Of a stretch of 64,000 nucleotides of DNA, positions 60,356-64,000 are shown one piece after another. Below the pieces are notes generated by a model. It saw nothing but the letters and a program-made list of their open reading frames with translations, had not been told where the DNA came from and did no database searches. The stretch spans positions 1,054,001 to 1,118,000 of the forward strand of contig NC_017770.1 in the NCBI RefSeq assembly GCF_000242635.2. The letters are read 5' to 3'. The stretch's first letter is position 1. Every line of letters starts with the position of its first letter. The stretch comes from Solitalea canadensis DSM 3403. GTDB lineage: Bacteria > Bacteroidota > Bacteroidia > Sphingobacteriales > Sphingobacteriaceae. The translations under genes were made by a program, and so were the position numbers.

Positions 60356-62284
60356 TTAATTGTAATTTTTAAGTTTTAAAATTAAAATTTCGCCGGTTGA
60401 CCTGTCTATTCCAGTAACTGTTTTAATTATTTTATTTCTATTATTCAATAAAACATCGCCAAGCTTTTTTGTAATTGGGTCTGCATTGCTACGCATTTCT
60501 TTTATAGTGGCGTCAATCCATGCATCGCTCATTTGAGGCCCTTTGTTAGGTAAATCCAGTTTTATATTGCCTGCACTTCCAACTTGTTTTGCTTCATTGA
60601 TAATAATTTCTGTAGGATTGTCCAATGTACCTTTTATAAAAACACCATCAAAACCATTATCACTTGTTAATTTAGATGTTTGTTTGGTAAAGCCTTCACG
60701 TGTGAAAATTAAATCACTTAATGCTTCAGTTTTCTTACCTGCTGCATTAACTACATTGTCTCCATTTTTAACAATATCATCCACAATATTTTTAAGTGCT
60801 GTTTCAGTTGTTGCAATATGCAAAGCTGATTGATCTAAAAGCCAACGGGCAATGCTTGTTAATTTTGCATCAGCTGGCTTAACCGCCTCAAGAACTTTTA
60901 ATTCATTGTATGAAAAAGACTTCACCGCTAATTTAATGAATCGGACACTACCTCGACCATTTTTAACAGCTTTATAGGCTTTATTCAGATTAGGAATTTT
61001 TGAGACTGTTGTGGACATTCCCTTTACAGCATTTTTGGTCCATTTGCCAGCGGTTGCGGTCCAACCAACGACAGGAATAGCTGCCCCTGCACTTAATGCA
61101 CAATTAATCTTGTCTCCTTCCAGGAAATAGATTCCACCATTGACTATATCAGCAGCTTCACCAACAACAGGAACCATTCCCACCATGTCCAATGCAAAAT
61201 GAAATTCACCTTTTAACGTATTCCATAAAGCCGCTGAATAAATTTGTACCGAAGTCCATGTAGGGTTCATTGCACCTAAGGCAATGGCTTCTTCAGCAAA
61301 TTCCAGTGATTTGATTACATGGTATTTTGGTGATACAATGTTTAGATTGATAGTTGGTTCGTCCCCAATGTTTTTATTCAGATCCGCAACAAGTGCAGGA
61401 TTGTTCATAAACATGGTTTCAATTTCACTAAAGGAATAAGTTATTCCAGTTGAAGCGTCTAGGTATTTTGCAGTAAATAACGGATAACCGTTCTTACCAT
61501 AAATATCAGTTTTTTCACGTGCCCCTCCTCCTTCTTTTCCTTTGTTGACATCCTTCCATGCACTGCTTGATCCGATTGCAGTAGAAACGGAACCACTTGA
61601 TGTTAAGGTTCTTATTCCAGGTGTTGTATATTCAGGAATCTTGCCTGATGGATATTCGGAAGGTTTAGCCCCGTTACCTGCACCTGCTGTACCATATTTG
61701 CCATCTTCAACCGGATGTTCACGTATAACTTCTAAACAAATACCAGTATAATCAGAATACACCCCGCCTCTAATCCAACACCATATTCTATCTATTATAT
61801 TCTTTGTTTGCTTTCCACTTATTGCTGTGGTTGTTTTTTCAAAGGTGTATTCTTTAGTTACCTTACCTTCATTTAATTGAACACCGCTGAAATTGTTAGT
61901 TTGAAAGTCATACCATTGAACTACACCTGAATAATCACCTTCACTGCCTTTGCCTTCATACACTTTATAGGCATAGCCCTTTATCTGTCCGTCTTCCTTG
62001 GTAAAGTACATATCTACATAAGAACTGTCTAATGGCATACGTATATAGTATCTTCCGTTGACAATACCTTCCTGTGCATAATCATAAAGCAGTTTACTTT
62101 TTTTAGACCATTGACTGCCCGTTTTCGAATACCATTCCGTAATCTCATCAAGGCGTACCTTTTCGATTTGTTTTTCTGGGTTTTCGTGTCTTTCAATTGT
62201 ATCCTTTTCACAAGCTGTAATCATGGTAAATAAGGCGAAAAAGAAAAGGAATAAGAATTTCCGCTTTAATAGACGTTGGTTCAT
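60356..62284 (-). CDS. Lipoprotein polymorphic toxin with C-terminal nuclease-like domain
   Basis: About 642 residues. Lipoprotein signal ending FTMITAC, so anchored in a membrane. Residues about 360-410 (DMVGMVPVVGEAADIVNGG, then CALSAGAAIPVVGW) fit the pre-toxin TG-type hydrophobic motif. The last 110 residues (GFDGVFIKG, IIINEAKQVGS, GPQMSDAWID) resemble restriction-endonuclease-fold toxins, with FD and EAK as the possible PD-(D/E)xK active site. The frame opens at a TTG at 62290, but the ATG at 62284 (MNQRLLKRK) starts the signal. It pairs with the Imm49-like gene 4 bp downstream. Confidence 0.7.
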   Translation of the reverse strand: MNQRLLKRKFLFLFFFALFTMITACEKDTIERHENPEKQIEKVRLDEITEWYSKTGSQWSKKSKLLYDYAQEGIVNGRYYIRMPLDSSYVDMYFTKEDGQIKGYAYKVYEGKGSEGDYSGVVQWYDFQTNNFSGVQLNEGKVTKEYTFEKTTTAISGKQTKNIIDRIWCWIRGGVYSDYTGICLEVIREHPVEDGKYGTAGAGNGAKPSEYPSGKIPEYTTPGIRTLTSSGSVSTAIGSSSAWKDVNKGKEGGGAREKTDIYGKNGYPLFTAKYLDASTGITYSFSEIETMFMNNPALVADLNKNIGDEPTINLNIVSPKYHVIKSLEFAEEAIALGAMNPTWTSVQIYSAALWNTLKGEFHFALDMVGMVPVVGEAADIVNGGIYFLEGDKINCALSAGAAIPVVGWTATAGKWTKNAVKGMSTTVSKIPNLNKAYKAVKNGRGSVRFIKLAVKSFSYNELKVLEAVKPADAKLTSIARWLLDQSALHIATTETALKNIVDDIVKNGDNVVNAAGKKTEALSDLIFTREGFTKQTSKLTSDNGFDGVFIKGTLDNPTEIIINEAKQVGSAGNIKLDLPNKGPQMSDAWIDATIKEMRSNADPITKKLGDVLLNNRNKIIKTVTGIDRSTGEILILKLKNYN

Positions 62285-62737
62285 AATCAATAAATAATTA
62301 ATGATGTAAAAGATTTCCTTAAAATGTTTTTCTTGCGTTAAGGTATCTGCAAGGCAGTATGCTAACTGGTGAGGAAATTAACGGGAAGGTTAAAGAATAA
62401 ATAATCATAAATGCCAAATTATCAATCAGTTTGTCCAACTTATTAATAGTGACAATTCTGTAGTAAAGCTATAAGGATTTGTTATGTTTAGGCTTACAAT
62501 TAGGCCGTAGAAGTGTTTTTAGTGACCTTTAATATTATGCAAATAAAAGTACTTTAAAGTTAATTGTATAATCGAAATGATTAAAAAAAATGTTTAGTTT
62601 GATTATTTTATAAAATGCAATAAAGTATAAAAGATTACACTATCTATCGTGAACCAACCTGAATAGTAATACAATAATTGTGATTGGTAAATATTAGGTT
62701 ATACGTCTCTTTCGCATTAGCCCTTAACATTGCTGAA

Positions 62738-62866
62738 CTACTCCCTATTTCCCTTTCTTGGTCCGCGACAGATTAAATTCTGATCGGCTAAACACTTCAT
62801 CGAATAGTCAAGGTCATATAGGTTACAGTGCAATAACTGCATTAACTTGTAATGGCTGCTATTCAT
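62738..62866 (-). CDS. Possible 42-residue ORF in the gap before the toxin gene
   Basis: Starts MNSSHYKLMQLLHCNLYDLD and ends CRGPRKGNRE. The frame continues upstream for another 26 codons into the end of the acyltransferase gene. Its composition looks coding, but no family is recognised and it may be a remnant. The remaining parts of the 635-bp gap 62285-62919 are AT-rich, and I see nothing else there. Confidence 0.25.
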   Translation of the reverse strand: MNSSHYKLMQLLHCNLYDLDYSMKCLADQNLICRGPRKGNRE

Positions 62867-62919
62867 AGCTTGTGTAATTATTGGGTTTTTACGTTTTCCT
62901 CTATCACTCAAAAAATGCC

Positions 62920-64000
62920 TTAATCCTGTTGCGATAAAACACCGTCAGCTTTTTGTTTGGCAAGCCGATCATTCCGTCTATCGTTTAAATATTTCCTTAC
63001 GGGGATATCGTAGAGTACCATCATCAGATATGATGCTCCAACCACCAAAATTATCCCTGCTATAATTATAAAAGTCAGTTGCATATTACCGGGTTTATGG
63101 TTGGTGTAATAATTACCGAACATCCATAAAACGGCGTAATGCGTCATGTATAATGGGTAAGAGATCTTTCCGGAAAATACGCAAACCTTTTTTAAGCCAG
63201 ATGTTAAATTAGCCCCTGCGCCTAATGCTATCAGCAAAGGAAAGAAAAACAGGACTATCAAAGGCTCGGTTAACCAACTCCATGTGGAGAACGGAATTAA
63301 AAAGGCCAGGAACAATAATATAGATAGACCGACAAACCCCAGCTTATTTTTGATGATCCAGTTAGAACGGTAAATAAGCAGTCCCGCTAAGAAAGAATAC
63401 GATATCCGGGCACACCCGTCCCAAAAGGTTGGGCCACTCCAGCCGCCTAGTAAGTTGCCGGAGCGATAACTTACAAAACAAATAGCCATCGCCGAGATGA
63501 TGGTTAACAGTATCAGGTAACTGCGTTTGATCTTACAAAGTACAAATGCATAAACGATATTGGCGATATATTCCCAAAACAACGACCACGACGGTGCATT
63601 GAAGCTAAACAGGTTAAATCCACGGTCGGCTATTACAGGAAAGGGAATAAGCAATACCGAACACAAAAATGCCAGGATGATTTTACTGGTACTGTACGAT
63701 TCAGGATCGCCACCAAAAGGGTCGAACAAAAATGCCAGCAATCCTAACACCGATCCAGCAATAACCAGGGGATGCAGCCTGATAATCCTCGATTTAAAAA
63801 ACTCAAGAACGCCCATTTTGGCTATACGATCGTCATAGGCATATCCGATTACAAATCCCGAAAGGCAAAAGAAAAAATCGACAGCCAAAAAACCATGTCC
63901 GATGAAGTTCTTGCTTAAATCGGTGTACACCCATTCCATAAAATGAAATATTACAACGGCCAGAGCGGCAACACCTCTTAATCCGTCAAGAATTTCGAAA
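62920..64000 (-). CDS. Membrane acyltransferase family 3, partial at window edge
   Basis: O-acyltransferase of the OafA/OpgC type. The frame stays open to the window end and reads ILDGLRGVAALAVVIFHFME upstream of the first visible ATG (63939), which is the family's conserved first helix with the proposed catalytic His. The real start is therefore beyond 64000. About nine transmembrane helices are visible (LAVDFFFCLSGFVIGYAY, WSLFWEYIANIVYAF and others), and the C-terminal tail is basic. It is the second such enzyme in the window, the first being at 13.1 kb. Confidence 0.85.
   Translation of the reverse strand, partial: FEILDGLRGVAALAVVIFHFMEWVYTDLSKNFIGHGFLAVDFFFCLSGFVIGYAYDDRIAKMGVLEFFKSRIIRLHPLVIAGSVLGLLAFLFDPFGGDPESYSTSKIILAFLCSVLLIPFPVIADRGFNLFSFNAPSWSLFWEYIANIVYAFVLCKIKRSYLILLTIISAMAICFVSYRSGNLLGGWSGPTFWDGCARISYSFLAGLLIYRSNWIIKNKLGFVGLSILLFLAFLIPFSTWSWLTEPLIVLFFFPLLIALGAGANLTSGLKKVCVFSGKISYPLYMTHYAVLWMFGNYYTNHKPGNMQLTFIIIAGIILVVGASYLMMVLYDIPVRKYLNDRRNDRLAKQKADGVLSQQD

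Noticed and set aside
55521-64000. Duplicate of the tRNA-Leu 3' end as an island attachment site
   Set aside because: I looked for a second copy of the T-arm sequence downstream and found none in the window; the far boundary may be beyond the edge.

Overview
The window looks like a chromosomal segment of a Bacteroidota bacterium, probably of the Sphingobacteriales. The evidence is the AT-rich base composition, genes that mostly lack Shine-Dalgarno sequences, candidate promoters of the TAnnTTTG type, many small lipoproteins, a Bacteroidota-type CcmE and dihydroorotase-like protein, and abundant intergenic hairpin repeats. The placement rests on protein character read by eye, not on a database search.

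Layout. 1-7.8 kb (+): glutamate-family dehydrogenase, dodecin, the cytochrome c maturation pair ccmE-ccmF, a DUF2520 Rossmann protein, an ISC-type [2Fe-2S] ferredoxin, IscX, a KdsC-type phosphatase and Maf. 8.1-12.9 kb (-): Ppx/GppA phosphatase, a Nat-type ABC exporter pair and a DUF6624 protein. 13.1-16.6 kb (+): a membrane acyltransferase, then four tandem lipoprotein genes with near-identical leaders and divergent bodies. 16.7-20.7 kb (-): grpE-dnaJ, a small ORF coupled to ftsE, and a LuxC-like acyl-CoA reductase, which is divergent from a dicluster ferredoxin and an NlpC/P60 peptidase. 22.2-26.1 kb (-): a class II amidotransferase and a GH20 hexosaminidase.

26.2-35.5 kb (-) is a complete histidine operon in the order hisG-D-C-B-H-A-F-IE, followed by a WD40 gene. 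It is preceded by a 23-codon leader ORF containing ten His codons, which is a strong candidate attenuator peptide. Three of its genes (hisB, hisH, hisF) lack their usual start codon and read in frame out of G-rich hairpin sequence. In hisF this creates a fusion to a DUF559 endonuclease-like domain.

35.7-55.4 kb (+) is mostly housekeeping: L,D-transpeptidase, HEAT-like protein, BatA-like protein, a dihydroorotase homologue that has lost its metal ligands, DUF4199, two glycosyltransferases, a giant TraB/GumN protein, a thioredoxin-like protein, a GH3-family protein, a GxxExxY remnant, dxr, rseP and hscB.

From the tRNA-Leu(CAA) at 55.4 kb the character changes to an accessory island. It holds an ISL3/ISAon1-like insertion sequence, an AT-rich three-gene operon (DGQHR/DndB-like protein, 80-residue protein, HEPN protein with an R-N-x3-H motif), mobile-element debris, a lipoprotein polymorphic toxin with an Imm49-like immunity gene, and an acyltransferase gene running off the right edge. 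The three-gene operon is the best candidate for an undescribed system, most likely in defence.

At least eight families of short-word hairpin repeats occupy the intergenic spaces. They are listed separately because their recurrence and their capture of coding starts is the most unusual structural theme here.
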